From the NCBI RefSeq assembly GCF_014199395.1, contig NZ_JACIJM010000006.1, positions 163,430 to 227,429 of the forward strand: a stretch of DNA of 64,000 nt, given 5' to 3'. This stretch comes from Yoonia ponticola (GTDB taxonomy: Bacteria; Pseudomonadota; Alphaproteobacteria; Rhodobacterales; Rhodobacteraceae). The notes under the pieces are model-generated. The model did not search any database and was not told the DNA's origin. It worked only from the letters and a program-made list of their open reading frames with translations. The position numbers and the translations under genes are program-made. This document shows positions 45,543 through 54,737 of the stretch, one piece after another. Position 1 is the stretch's first letter; every line of letters begins with the position of its first letter.

Positions 45543-46556
45543 ATGCGCAAACTCAACGAAGAGAACGAACGTATCAAGCGCCGTTACTTGCAATATCTCA
45601 AGGTCGCCAAACGTAAGGATGCCAGCACGGTTCAGAAGGCCGCTGAGGGCATTTTACGGTTCGAGGCCAGTACCAGCTACGGCAACTTCAAACGCTTCCA
45701 CATCGAGCAAGCGATCAAGTTTCAGGACCGTCTGAACAGCGAGATCAGCAAGCAAACTGGCAAGCCGCTTTCGAAGTCCACGATCCGCACCATCCTCGCC
45801 GCGAACAAGGGGTTTGTTTTCTGGTTGGCTGATCAGTCGGGCTACAAAAGCCGTATCCGTCATTCCGATGCCGATTACTTCAATATGGACGCCAAAGGTG
45901 CGCGTGTTGCCAGTGCCGCCCGCGAAACGCCTTATCCTTCTATGCAGATGGCACGACATGCGTTCCAATATATGCCCGAGGTAACGGAGATCGACCGTCG
46001 CAACAAAGCGCTGTTTGCGTTCCTGATGCTGACTGGGGCACGTGATGGGGCGATTGCATCTTTGCGGATCAAGCATATCAACATGATCGACGGTTATGTG
46101 TATCAGGATGCGCGGGATGTGCGGACCAAGAATTCGAAAACTATCACAACTTACTTTTTGCCAGTGGATGCAGAATATTTGGCCTTCTTCAAAGAATGGA
46201 TGAAACACCTGAGTGATGTGGCATTGTTCGGGCCGGATGATCCGTTGTTTCCGCCTGCGAAGATCGAACCTGTGGGTGGTGAGTTCAAAGTCGTGGGGTT
46301 GAAGCGCGAGGTCTACAAGAACGCCAATACGGTCCGCGCTGTGATCAAAGAAGCGTTTGTGCGTGCTGATCTTCCACCGTTTACACCTCATGCATTTCGC
46401 AAGACCTTGGTGAAATGGGCAGACACAGCCTATCCGACACGAGAGGCGTTCAAAGCGTTTTCGCAAAACATCGGCCATACCAGCGTCGTGACAACAATCA
46501 GCGCATATTGTCCGGTGTCGGTTGAACGGCAGGGAGAGTTGATACAGGGTGGTTAG
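45543..46556 (+). CDS. second tyrosine recombinase of element 1
   Basis: A 337-residue recombinase from ATG 45543 (AAAGGAG nine bases upstream; the frame is open further 5' through the previous gene). N-terminal SAM-like domain (RRYLQYLKVAKRKDASTVQKAAEG), then catalytic Arg in LMLTGARDGAIASLR, TPHAFRKTLVKW (His-x-x-Arg), IGHTSVVTTISAYC with the Tyr. It is a shorter and different subtype from the end integrase and has no att site beside it, so it may act on a separate target or in element transfer. It leads directly to hsdM. Confidence 0.85.
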   Translation: MRKLNEENERIKRRYLQYLKVAKRKDASTVQKAAEGILRFEASTSYGNFKRFHIEQAIKFQDRLNSEISKQTGKPLSKSTIRTILAANKGFVFWLADQSGYKSRIRHSDADYFNMDAKGARVASAARETPYPSMQMARHAFQYMPEVTEIDRRNKALFAFLMLTGARDGAIASLRIKHINMIDGYVYQDARDVRTKNSKTITTYFLPVDAEYLAFFKEWMKHLSDVALFGPDDPLFPPAKIEPVGGEFKVVGLKREVYKNANTVRAVIKEAFVRADLPPFTPHAFRKTLVKWADTAYPTREAFKAFSQNIGHTSVVTTISAYCPVSVERQGELIQGG

Positions 46557-46616
46557 CACTTTCGAATTTCAAACGAATGGGTCATCAAGGCACAGTGCAA
46601 CTTATGGAAGACCCAC

Positions 46617-48173
46617 ATGACTGAAGAGCAAAAGAAGAAACTCGAACAGAAGCTCTGGGATATTGCCAATACCTTACGTGGCAAGATGAATGCCGACGAA
46701 TTCCGCGACTACATCTTGGGGTTCATCTTCTATAAGTACCTGTCCGAACGCCTTTATATCTATGCAAATTCGATCCTGACAGCTGACGGGATTGATTTTG
46801 CCGAGGTTCAAGAAAACAGCGAAGATGGGGCTGCTATCCTTGAAGCCGTGGCAGAAGCGGCGATTGACGAATTGGGTTATTTTCTTAAGCCATCCGAGCT
46901 GTTCAGCGCCATCGCAAAGCGGGGCAGCATCGCGGGGAATTTCATTATTGAAGACCTTGCGCGAATTTTGAACAACATTGAACGCTCGACCATGGGCGCT
47001 GAATCCGAGGATGATTTCGACGATCTGTTCTCGGATATGGACCTGACATCGAACAAACTGGGCCGCACCGAAGAGGCAAAGAATACGCTGATTGCAAAGG
47101 TGCTGACCCACCTTGATGAAATCGACTTTGAGCTTGAGAAGTCCGATAGCGACGTTCTGGGCGACGCCTATGAATACCTGATCGGGCAGTTCGCCAGTGG
47201 CGCGGGTAAAAAGGCGGGCGAATTCTATACACCGCAAGAGGTGTCCACTATTCTGGCGCGTCTGGTCACGACTGGCAAAACGCGGATCAAGAACGTCTAT
47301 GACCCCACCTGTGGCTCTGGATCGCTCCTGTTGCGCGTCGCCAAAGAGGTTGAGGTTGGTGACTTCAACGGCCAAGAAATGAACCGCACGACCTATAACC
47401 TTGCGCGGATGAACATGATTTTGCACGGGGTCCACTACCGCAACTTCGATCTGAAACAAGAAGACACGCTGGAACACCCGCAGCACGAAGACAAACGGTT
47501 CGAGGCTGTCGTTGCTAACCCGCCGTTCTCTGCAAAGTGGTCGTCTAACCCGCTGTTGCTGAATGATGACCGTTATAGCCAATACGGGCGGCTCGCGCCT
47601 GCGTCCAAGGCCGATTTTGCTTTTGTTCAGCACATGCTGCACCAATTGGACGACAACGGCACGATGGCGGTGATCCTACCGCATGGCGTGTTGTTTCGTG
47701 GCGCTGCCGAGGGGCATATCCGCGAATACATCATCAAGGAACGCAACTGGTTGGATGCGGTGATTGGACTGCCTGCGAATATCTTTTACGGCACGTCTAT
47801 CCCGACTTGTATCCTTGTGTTCAAGAAATGCCGCGAACACCCCGAGGATATTCTGTTTGTCGATGCCTCGACCTGTTTCGAGAAAGCCAAAAACCAAAAT
47901 TATCTGCGGACCGAAGACATCGCCAAGATCGTTGACACGTATCGGGGCAGGGCGGTTGAGGAGCGGTTCTCGCACCGCGCTGCACTGTCCGAAGTGGCCG
48001 AAAACGACTATAACCTGAATATTCCCCGTTATGTGGATACGTTCGAGCCGGAAGAGCCGATTGATCTGGCCGAAGTCGCGGCAGAGCTGAAAGCCAATGC
48101 GGCAGGCATGGCCGAACTGGACGCACAGATTGCGGCGTTCTGCGCACAACTTGGGATCGAGGCCCCGTTATGA
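46617..48173 (+). CDS. hsdM: type I restriction-modification methyltransferase HsdM
   Basis: A 518-residue N6-adenine methylase. N-terminal HsdM helical domain (LWDIANTLRGKMNADEFRDYILGFIFYKYLSERL), SAM motif DPTCGSGSLLL at residues 229-239, and catalytic NPPF at 301-304. It forms M2S with HsdS to methylate one strand pair of the bipartite site. Overlap of 4 bases with hsdS. First gene of the hsdM-hsdS-small-hsdR operon. Confidence 0.97.
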   Translation: MTEEQKKKLEQKLWDIANTLRGKMNADEFRDYILGFIFYKYLSERLYIYANSILTADGIDFAEVQENSEDGAAILEAVAEAAIDELGYFLKPSELFSAIAKRGSIAGNFIIEDLARILNNIERSTMGAESEDDFDDLFSDMDLTSNKLGRTEEAKNTLIAKVLTHLDEIDFELEKSDSDVLGDAYEYLIGQFASGAGKKAGEFYTPQEVSTILARLVTTGKTRIKNVYDPTCGSGSLLLRVAKEVEVGDFNGQEMNRTTYNLARMNMILHGVHYRNFDLKQEDTLEHPQHEDKRFEAVVANPPFSAKWSSNPLLLNDDRYSQYGRLAPASKADFAFVQHMLHQLDDNGTMAVILPHGVLFRGAAEGHIREYIIKERNWLDAVIGLPANIFYGTSIPTCILVFKKCREHPEDILFVDASTCFEKAKNQNYLRTEDIAKIVDTYRGRAVEERFSHRAALSEVAENDYNLNIPRYVDTFEPEEPIDLAEVAAELKANAAGMAELDAQIAAFCAQLGIEAPL

Positions 48174-49387
48174 ACGTGCCTGCGCTGCGGTTTCCTGAGT
48201 TTTCGGGGGAGTGGGAAGAAAAACGCATTGGAGATATTGCGCGCTTCAAGAAGGGCAAAGGCATATCAAAAGCAGACATCGTAGAGAATGGAGCGCTGCC
48301 ATGTGTTCGGTACGGCGAGCTTTACACAACTTATGGTCGGATGATCCAAGGCGTCGTTTCCTTTACGAATGTGCCGATTGACGAACTGGTCATGAGCGAA
48401 GGCGGTGAAATTTTAATTCCTGCATCAGGTGAAACTGCTAATGATATTGCGACCGCAACCGTTTTGCCATTTGGCGGCGTTGCGATTGGTGGCGATCTGA
48501 ATATTGTTGAAACATTCGAAGACCGCTTTTTTGTTGCTACGCATTTGAGCGGCCAAGGGAAAAAACATCTTGCCCGAATGGCGCAGGGCAACTCGGTTGT
48601 TCACTTATACAAAGACCAGATTGCAAGCACTGCCATATCATTGCCCTCACTCCCCGAACAAAAGAAAATCGCGGCGTTTTTGGGGGTGGTGGATGCCAAG
48701 ATTGCGGCGCTGCGGGATCGGCGGGCGGGGTTGGAGCGGTATAAGCGCGGGCTGATGCAGGCCCTTTTCAGTCAGACGCTTCGCTTTACCAAAGACGACG
48801 GCTCTGCCTTTCCTGATTGGGAAGAGAAGCGGTTGGGGGAGGTGTTTTCTGAGGTAACTGACAAAGTAGGACAGCGAGATCTAAAAACTTACAGTATATC
48901 CGCTGGTAAAGGGTGGGTGTCACAAGAAGAAAAATTTGGAAAAGATATCTCTGGACAGCAAAACGAAAAATACACAGCTCTTGGTGAAGGGGATTTCTCA
49001 TATAACAAAGGAAATTCGAAAAGCTATAAGTACGGTTGCATTTACCCGAATGAAACAGGACTAACTATCGGAGTTCCCAGCGTTTTTATTAGCTTCCGCG
49101 CCCGTGAATTTGAAACTGTAAGAAAGTTCTACGCCAAATTGTTCGATAATCACTTTCTCGATAGGGGGTTACGCCGTTTGATTTCAAGTGGAGCTAGAAT
49201 GGATGGACTCTTGAATGTTAATAAGCTGGAGTTCTTCAAATTGCACGTGCCGTACCCCCACCCAGACGAACAACAAAAGATCGCAGATGCTCTCTCTGCC
49301 GTGGACGCTAAAATCACCGCCGTCGCTGATCAACTCACGCAAATGGAAACCTTCAAAAAGGGACTGCTTCAGCAGATGTTTGTGTAA
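48170..49387 (+). CDS. hsdS: type I restriction-modification specificity subunit HsdS
   Basis: A 405-residue protein with two target-recognition domains, each followed by a helical spacer (LPEQKKIAAFLGVVDAKIAALRD and HPDEQQKIADALSAVDAKITAVAD). First TRD: residues 10-165; second: 210-355. The DNA for the second TRD (about 48840-49240) is clearly more AT-rich than the rest, with codon use unlike the flanks, typical of TRD swapping by recombination. It sets the sequence cut by HsdR and methylated by HsdM. Confidence 0.95.
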   Translation: MNVPALRFPEFSGEWEEKRIGDIARFKKGKGISKADIVENGALPCVRYGELYTTYGRMIQGVVSFTNVPIDELVMSEGGEILIPASGETANDIATATVLPFGGVAIGGDLNIVETFEDRFFVATHLSGQGKKHLARMAQGNSVVHLYKDQIASTAISLPSLPEQKKIAAFLGVVDAKIAALRDRRAGLERYKRGLMQALFSQTLRFTKDDGSAFPDWEEKRLGEVFSEVTDKVGQRDLKTYSISAGKGWVSQEEKFGKDISGQQNEKYTALGEGDFSYNKGNSKSYKYGCIYPNETGLTIGVPSVFISFRAREFETVRKFYAKLFDNHFLDRGLRRLISSGARMDGLLNVNKLEFFKLHVPYPHPDEQQKIADALSAVDAKITAVADQLTQMETFKKGLLQQMFV

Positions 49388-49389
49388 CT

Positions 49390-49671
49390 ATGCAATTTTG
49401 GCTCTTCCTCATTGGTTTACTGCTTTCAATTGCGGCGTTTTTCCTTTTGCCCGTCTTCGCTCTTTTTGCGGCGGTTGGTGACGTTGCGGGCACAGTGGGC
49501 ACATTGGGGTATGTGACGGATGCCGGATCACGCTCCGCACCTATCGGGGGGCTGCGTGACAATTACGCGGTGTTGATGGCGCTTAGTGCGGCGTCGGCGG
49601 TGGGCTGTGTGGTGATGATGGCCCGCAGTGCGCAGACGACCAAAGCTGACGATCAGGATGCTGACGAATGA
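49390..49671 (+). CDS. small membrane protein inside the hsd operon
   Basis: A 93-residue protein with a first membrane helix (FWLFLIGLLLSIAAFFLLPVFALFAAVG) and a second (AVLMALSAASAVGCVVMMA), then an acidic tail (KADDQDADE). It starts two bases after the hsdS stop and overlaps hsdR by 4 bases (ATGA), so it is translated within the operon. Type I systems do not usually contain such a gene. It could anchor or modulate the complex at the membrane, but no homolog is recalled. Confidence 0.65.
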   Translation: MQFWLFLIGLLLSIAAFFLLPVFALFAAVGDVAGTVGTLGYVTDAGSRSAPIGGLRDNYAVLMALSAASAVGCVVMMARSAQTTKADDQDADE

Positions 49672-52541
49672 GCTATCAATCGGAAGCCCAGCTTGAAGGC
49701 GATTTGGTGAAACGCTTGACGAGTGGGCTTGGCTACGCGCCTGTCACGCTGCCCGACATGGCGGCGATGCACGCAAATTTGCGCAGCCAATTGGGTAAAC
49801 ACAACGGGGTCACGCTGTCGGATGCTGAATTCGCCAAGGTGCTGAACCATCTCGATAAAGGTAATGTGTTCGAACGCGCCAAGACGCTGCGTGGGCGGAT
49901 GCAGCTGACCCGCGACGATGGCACACCGCTTTACCTGCGGTTTTTGAATACCCAGGAATGGTGTCAAAACGAATATCAGGTCACGACCCAAGTTACTGTG
50001 ACCGGCCACCACAAAACCCGCTTTGACGTGACTTTGCTGATTAACGGCTTGCCGCTGGTTCAGATTGAGTTGAAACGGCGCGGGATTGAGCTGAAAGAGG
50101 CGTTCAACCAGATCAACCGCTATCAGCGACACAGTTATTGGTCCGAGAGTGGCTTGTTCAACTACGTCCAGTTGTTTGTGATCAGCAACGGCGTGAACAC
50201 CAAATATTACGCCAACAACCGCAATCAGGACTTTAAGCAGACGTTCTTTTGGGCCGAAGAAGATAACACGCTGGTGACGCAGTTGGATGCTTTTGCCGAT
50301 GTGTTTCTTGAGAAATGTCACCTCAGCAAGATGATCAGCAAATATATCGTCTTGCACGAAAGCGACAAGATTCTGATGGTGTTGCGTCCCTACCAATACT
50401 ACGCGGTTGAGGCGATTGATAAGCGTGTGAAAGAGGGCCGCAAGAACGGCTATATCTGGCACACGACCGGATCGGGGAAGACGCTGACGTCGTTTAAGGC
50501 CGCGCAAGTGCTGATCGAGAACCCGAAGGTGGATAAGGTTGTGTTCGTGGTGGATCGCGCCGATCTGGATTATCAGACGACGAAAGAGTTCAACTTTTTC
50601 TCGGATGGTTCTGTTGATGGTACGGACAACACCAAGGCGCTGGTGGGGCAGTTGGGCGGCGACACGAAGTTGATCGTTACGACGATCCAAAAGCTGAACA
50701 CCGCGATCAGTCGCGCCCGCTATGAGGGCGGGCTAGGGGACGTGAAAGATCAGCGCGTGGTGTTCATCTTTGATGAATGCCACCGGTCGCAGTTTGGGGA
50801 TACGCACAAGAGGATTGTTGATTTCTTTAGCAAGGCGCAGATGTTCGGTTTTACGGGCACTCCGATCTTTGCTGTGAATGCCGTGGGCAAGCGGACGACA
50901 AAGACGTTGTTCGAGAAATGCCTGCATAAGTATGTGATCACCGATGCGATTGCGGATGAAAACGTGCTGCGGTTCTCGGTTGAATATTGGGGCAAGCTGA
51001 AGCGCAAAGATGGCAGTCTGATTGACGAAGATGTTGCTGGTATCAATGTCCAAGAGTTCTTTAATAGCCCCGAGCGGATTGATGGTGTCGTCGATTGGAT
51101 CATCCAGAACCACGACAGCAAGACCCACAACAAGCAGTTCAGCGCGATGTTGTGTGTCAGTTCAGTGGATGCCCTGATTGCGTATTACGAAGCGTTCCAA
51201 CGCAAGAAAGAGGCGGGTGAACATCACCTGCGTGTTGCCACGATCTTTACCTATGGTCCGAATGAGGCCGATCCAGATGCGGATGGTTTGATCGGTGATC
51301 CGGATTTAAACATGGCAGATGTCGCGGTTGATGTTCACAAGCGGGACCGTCTGGCGGCCTTTGTTGCCGACTACAACGCGATGTATCAGACCAAAGAAAC
51401 CGTCAAAGATGGCAAGGGTTTCTACACGTATTACAACCACCTGAGCAAGCGCCTGAAGGATCGGGACCGGAAAGACGCCTTTGACAAAGATCGGTTGGAC
51501 ATCTTGTTAGTCGTAAACATGTTCCTGACTGGGTTTGATGCGAAGAAGCTGAACACGCTTTATGTTGATAAAAACCTGAAATACCACGGTTTGATCCAAG
51601 CATTTTCACGGACTAACCGCATTTTGGGTCAAGTGAAATCGCAGGGCAACATCGTGTGTTTCCGCAATCTAAAGCCAAACACCGATCAGGCCATCACATT
51701 GTTTTCGAACAAAGAAGCTATCGAGACGATCTTGATGGCACCCTACGGCGATTATCTTGATCAGTTTAATGAGGCTGTGGAGGCGCTGCGGGCCATCGCG
51801 CCCGATCCTGACAGCGTAAACGACCTGAAATCCGAAGATGATCAGCTTGCGTTTGTTCAAGCCTTCCGTGACTTGATCCGGTTGCGAAACGTGCTGACGA
51901 GTTTTACCGAACACGACCCGAGCAATTTGGATTTGGGTGTGCAGGAGTTTGAGGACTACAAAGGAAAGTATCTCGATATTCACGACAAGGTTAAGTCTGA
52001 TAAACCAGATGAGGGTGCGTCGATTATCGACGAGGTCGACTTCGAGCTTGAGCTGATCCAGCGAGATGAAGTCAACGTCAAATATATCCTTAGCCTTCTG
52101 TCCGAAGCGCTAATTGGTCAGGACAGCCTTGATCCTAAAATTCGTGATGCGTCACAAGCGAAAAAGAAAATGGTCTACGATCTACTTGGATCGGAACGGC
52201 ATCTGCGCAGTAAGCGGGAGCTGATCGAGCAGTTCATTGATCAACACATGGCTTCCATCCCAGCGGGGCAATCCGTCAATGATGCGTTTAATGGGTTTTG
52301 GGATGCAGAAAAGACCAAGGCCATTGCAGATGTTTGCAAGACGGAGGGACTTGATCCCGCTGCGTTTAAGGCGATGATAGAGCAATATCACTTCTCAGGT
52401 AAGAAACCGCTTCAAGGAGCTATCGTCGAAGCGCTTGCGGAGAAGCCTAAAATTCTCGAGCGGAAGTCGATAGTGGAGAGAATTGGAGCGCGTTTGCTGA
52501 AGCTGGTTTCAACGTTCGATGAGGGGATTGGATCGCTTTAA
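49668..52541 (+). CDS. hsdR: type I restriction endonuclease subunit HsdR
   Basis: A 957-residue motor-nuclease. N-terminal PD-(D/E)XK nuclease: FDVTLL with Asp120 and IELKRRG with Glu134 and Lys136. Walker A HTTGSGKTLTS near 265-275, DECHRSQFG at 369, TGTP motif III, then the second helicase lobe with AFSRTNRILGQ. The C-terminal helical part binds HsdM/HsdS. It translocates DNA and cuts at distant sites. No damage visible. The end of the gene abuts the right arm sites of element 1. Confidence 0.96.
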   Translation: MSYQSEAQLEGDLVKRLTSGLGYAPVTLPDMAAMHANLRSQLGKHNGVTLSDAEFAKVLNHLDKGNVFERAKTLRGRMQLTRDDGTPLYLRFLNTQEWCQNEYQVTTQVTVTGHHKTRFDVTLLINGLPLVQIELKRRGIELKEAFNQINRYQRHSYWSESGLFNYVQLFVISNGVNTKYYANNRNQDFKQTFFWAEEDNTLVTQLDAFADVFLEKCHLSKMISKYIVLHESDKILMVLRPYQYYAVEAIDKRVKEGRKNGYIWHTTGSGKTLTSFKAAQVLIENPKVDKVVFVVDRADLDYQTTKEFNFFSDGSVDGTDNTKALVGQLGGDTKLIVTTIQKLNTAISRARYEGGLGDVKDQRVVFIFDECHRSQFGDTHKRIVDFFSKAQMFGFTGTPIFAVNAVGKRTTKTLFEKCLHKYVITDAIADENVLRFSVEYWGKLKRKDGSLIDEDVAGINVQEFFNSPERIDGVVDWIIQNHDSKTHNKQFSAMLCVSSVDALIAYYEAFQRKKEAGEHHLRVATIFTYGPNEADPDADGLIGDPDLNMADVAVDVHKRDRLAAFVADYNAMYQTKETVKDGKGFYTYYNHLSKRLKDRDRKDAFDKDRLDILLVVNMFLTGFDAKKLNTLYVDKNLKYHGLIQAFSRTNRILGQVKSQGNIVCFRNLKPNTDQAITLFSNKEAIETILMAPYGDYLDQFNEAVEALRAIAPDPDSVNDLKSEDDQLAFVQAFRDLIRLRNVLTSFTEHDPSNLDLGVQEFEDYKGKYLDIHDKVKSDKPDEGASIIDEVDFELELIQRDEVNVKYILSLLSEALIGQDSLDPKIRDASQAKKKMVYDLLGSERHLRSKRELIEQFIDQHMASIPAGQSVNDAFNGFWDAEKTKAIADVCKTEGLDPAAFKAMIEQYHFSGKKPLQGAIVEALAEKPKILERKSIVERIGARLLKLVSTFDEGIGSL

Positions 52542-52551
52542 AAACCTATCT

Positions 52552-52573
52552 GGGGGTACGATTGGGGGTACGC
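52552..52573. repeat. candidate integrase arm sites, right end of element 1
   Basis: Two inverted copies of CGTACCCCCA (52552-52561 and 52564-52573) just after hsdR and 57 bases before the att copy. They match the three copies near the left end. Confidence 0.6.
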
Positions 52574-52629
52574 TTGTATTTATAGTATTTTTAATTGTTA
52601 CTTATCAAATCATTGAGGGTCCTTTGTGG

Positions 52630-52650
52630 GTCCGTGTGGGGCACCATTTA
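52630..52650. repeat. junction attachment site between elements 1 and 2
   Basis: GTCCGTGTGGGG then CACCATTTA: matches the outer copies with one G missing from the G-run. It lies between hsdR and the second integrase, and separates two units with different integrases. Confidence 0.75.
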
Positions 52651-52693
52651 CTCATTGATTTTGTTTTGTTTTTAAGGCTATGGCCTTGAAATC

Positions 52694-52712
52694 ACTACAC
52701 AAGCGCTACACA
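52694..52712 (+). repeat. candidate integrase arm site, left end of element 2
   Basis: ACTACACAAGCGCTACACA, two ACTACACA-like units 11 bases apart, just before the integrase start. The right-end copy (61389-61407) matches 17 of 19 positions. Confidence 0.5.
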
Positions 52713-52727
52713 TCGAGAGTGAAGCGT

Positions 52728-54128
52728 ATGAAGCTGAGCATACAAGTGTCGAACCTTATCAGAGACAAAAAGTCTGGTATTTGGAAGTACCGTAGGAGAG
52801 TTCCTCAAGCCCTCAAGTTTGCTGTAGGCAAGGGTGAAATATGGGAATCCTTGAAGACCAAGGATGAGGCTGTGGCTATTGCAAGGTATCCTGCCGCACA
52901 TGAACGGGCTGAAGCGGTGCTCAGGGCTGCTGGTGCCGTTCCGCGCGAGACACTTGTTTACGAGGCGACGCTCAACGACCTGAAGCAAGCAGGGCTGATT
53001 GATGGCAGTGCTACCGAGGTCCCGCCTATCCCGATTGATTACGATGCCAAGTTCAAAAAGTGGACCGACGCGATTCTCGAGGTGGCAGCGTCGCAGCCTG
53101 AGTCGCAAATGAATGGACCACTGCGGCGGGACAATCCAGTTCTACGCATGGCGGTTGCTCAATTTCGTGGCGTGAAAAAGCCTCAGGCAACGCTTTCAGA
53201 GGCTGTCGAGCACTATCTCTCCCAAAAGATAACGACCTTCAATGAACGCGATCTGAGGAAGCAAGTTGGCCTCGTGCAAAAGCTTCTTTCCGAGGTCTCC
53301 GGTACAGCTGATCCGCGTTTGGATGAAATCACCTTAGACGTCGCAGAAGCATTTCGGGAGCGAATGCTTGCTGCTGGAAATTCACCCGCGACAGTAAAGC
53401 GGCGGATCACGACCATCAAGGCTGTGCTGAATCGTTTCATCAAGGACAAGAGGTTAAAGCCTGAGGTTGAAAACTACTTTAATGGATTGGAGGTACGTGA
53501 CGTGGGTGGGCCCGCTGACCGTGACCGCCGTGACGCGTTAAGCATCCCTGATCTTGCAGCTTGCGCAGTGCATTTTGAAAGGGGAAACGAAGACCTTAGG
53601 GATACTTGGCTCCTACAGATGTTCACTGGAGCTAGGCCAACTGAATTAAGCGGTCTGACTTGGGACGATGTGCGGCTTAACGGACAAGTTCCATATCTGG
53701 TTTTGCGTCATACTGAGACCCGTCGCGTGAAGGGCAAGTATTCCGTTCGCGAGGTTCCCATCGTTGGCAAGGCGCTAGAAATGATGCAGCGCAGAGATGC
53801 AGGTAGGGTTGCGCAGGAGCGATTTGTTTTTCCGCGCTATGCTAGTGCTAAAGGGCGAGCCGCGCTTTCTGCATCCCAAATCAAGAAAATGAAGGCGGCG
53901 AATGTGTGGGTCTTGGGACGCAAGGTGCCATATTCGTTACGGCACTCCATGAAAGATTGGATGACTAGAAGTGCAGGCCATGGTTGGGCAGAAATGTTGC
54001 TAGGACATACCGTGCAAAAGGTGTCGGGTGGCTATGGCAGCGATACATTTCTGGATTTACTGGCGGCAAAGGTGGAGCAATCGCTTAAGGATGCTGGTGT
54101 ATGGGATTATCCGGACATAAAATTCTGA
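52728..54128 (+). CDS. tyrosine integrase (element 2)
   Basis: A 466-residue integrase; ATG 52728 chosen because an earlier ATG (52680) adds residues that run through the arm-site repeat. N-terminal DUF6538-like start (LIRDKKSGIWKYRRRVPQAL), catalytic Arg in MFTGARPTELSGLTW, LGHTVQKVSGGYG with the nucleophile Tyr near the end. Motif HxxR reads YSLRHSMKDW, so the first His is Tyr, as in some members. It lies next to the junction att site, its expected target. A stretch 54129-54737 follows without gene. Confidence 0.88.
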   Translation: MKLSIQVSNLIRDKKSGIWKYRRRVPQALKFAVGKGEIWESLKTKDEAVAIARYPAAHERAEAVLRAAGAVPRETLVYEATLNDLKQAGLIDGSATEVPPIPIDYDAKFKKWTDAILEVAASQPESQMNGPLRRDNPVLRMAVAQFRGVKKPQATLSEAVEHYLSQKITTFNERDLRKQVGLVQKLLSEVSGTADPRLDEITLDVAEAFRERMLAAGNSPATVKRRITTIKAVLNRFIKDKRLKPEVENYFNGLEVRDVGGPADRDRRDALSIPDLAACAVHFERGNEDLRDTWLLQMFTGARPTELSGLTWDDVRLNGQVPYLVLRHTETRRVKGKYSVREVPIVGKALEMMQRRDAGRVAQERFVFPRYASAKGRAALSASQIKKMKAANVWVLGRKVPYSLRHSMKDWMTRSAGHGWAEMLLGHTVQKVSGGYGSDTFLDLLAAKVEQSLKDAGVWDYPDIKF

Positions 54129-54737
54129 CCCTAGTTCTGACTTTGACCAAGAGGTTTCGCAGTCTTCTAGGTTGACAAAAGTAAGTTGGTCTTGAGGTTG
54201 GGCGGGAACCGGCATCCGCGTACTTGCTTTTACAGTGGAGGGGAGTGGCGCTCGAAGTCAGAATATTTTGCTAGGATTATTTTTGGAGAAAAAATGTCTG
54301 ACCAGAATATAATATATGGCACGGGACCAATCCCCCCCCTTACCCACCTTGCACAATAGCTCGCTGAAAATGGCCTCATGCTCAGTCATCACCAGCTGAA
54401 TTAACATCAAATTGCAGAGGGGAGGGGTATTACCCCCACTCTATAGAGAGATGACCCGCAATCCACCAATCAGCCTGGAAACAAGCACACGGAATTGACG
54501 GATATGCTCTTGGTAATAACCGCAATTCATATCGGTTGTTCTCTCCACAATCTTACTCTTTTCCTTTAAGGATATTCGCTGGCTGTGCTGGTTAATCATC
54601 TGAAATTAAATGATTTTCTGTAAGATTGTCATTCTTTTGTCGTGTTTCTCAATCCGTAAAACGCGACAACTTTCCCCTTCAAAATTCAGCAGAACAGCCC
54701 CTAACAGGCACCTCTGCTTCAACATGAAAGAACTGGC
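54129..54737. other. 609-base gene-free region
   Basis: No convincing gene on either strand. It holds C/G-runs (ATCCCCCCCCTTA), the hairpin GGGGTATTACCCC near 54425, and an inverted repeat TTGTCGTGTTT (54637-54647) with AAAACGCGACAA (54658-54669) about 70 bases upstream of the next gene, which could be an operator. It may also contain an origin-like or regulatory part of the element. Confidence 0.35.

Larger units (their letters stand above)
42456..52650. mobile_element. integrative element 1 (restriction-modification island)
   Basis: About 10.2 kb between the tRNA-Thr and the imperfect att copy at 52630-52650. Starts with a P4-type integrase, then a recombinase module and a type I restriction-modification operon. 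The 10-bp motif CGTACCCCCA occurs at 42555, 42580 (inverted) and 42609 near the left end and inverted at 52552 and 52564 near the right end, placed like integrase arm sites. Confidence 0.8.

Noticed and set aside
46674..47645. 323-codon minus-strand frame in hsdM
   Set aside because: Antisense to a clear HsdM; no domain or ribosome site.
49653..50690. 345-codon minus-strand frame in hsdR
   Set aside because: Antisense shadow of the nuclease and helicase region of HsdR.
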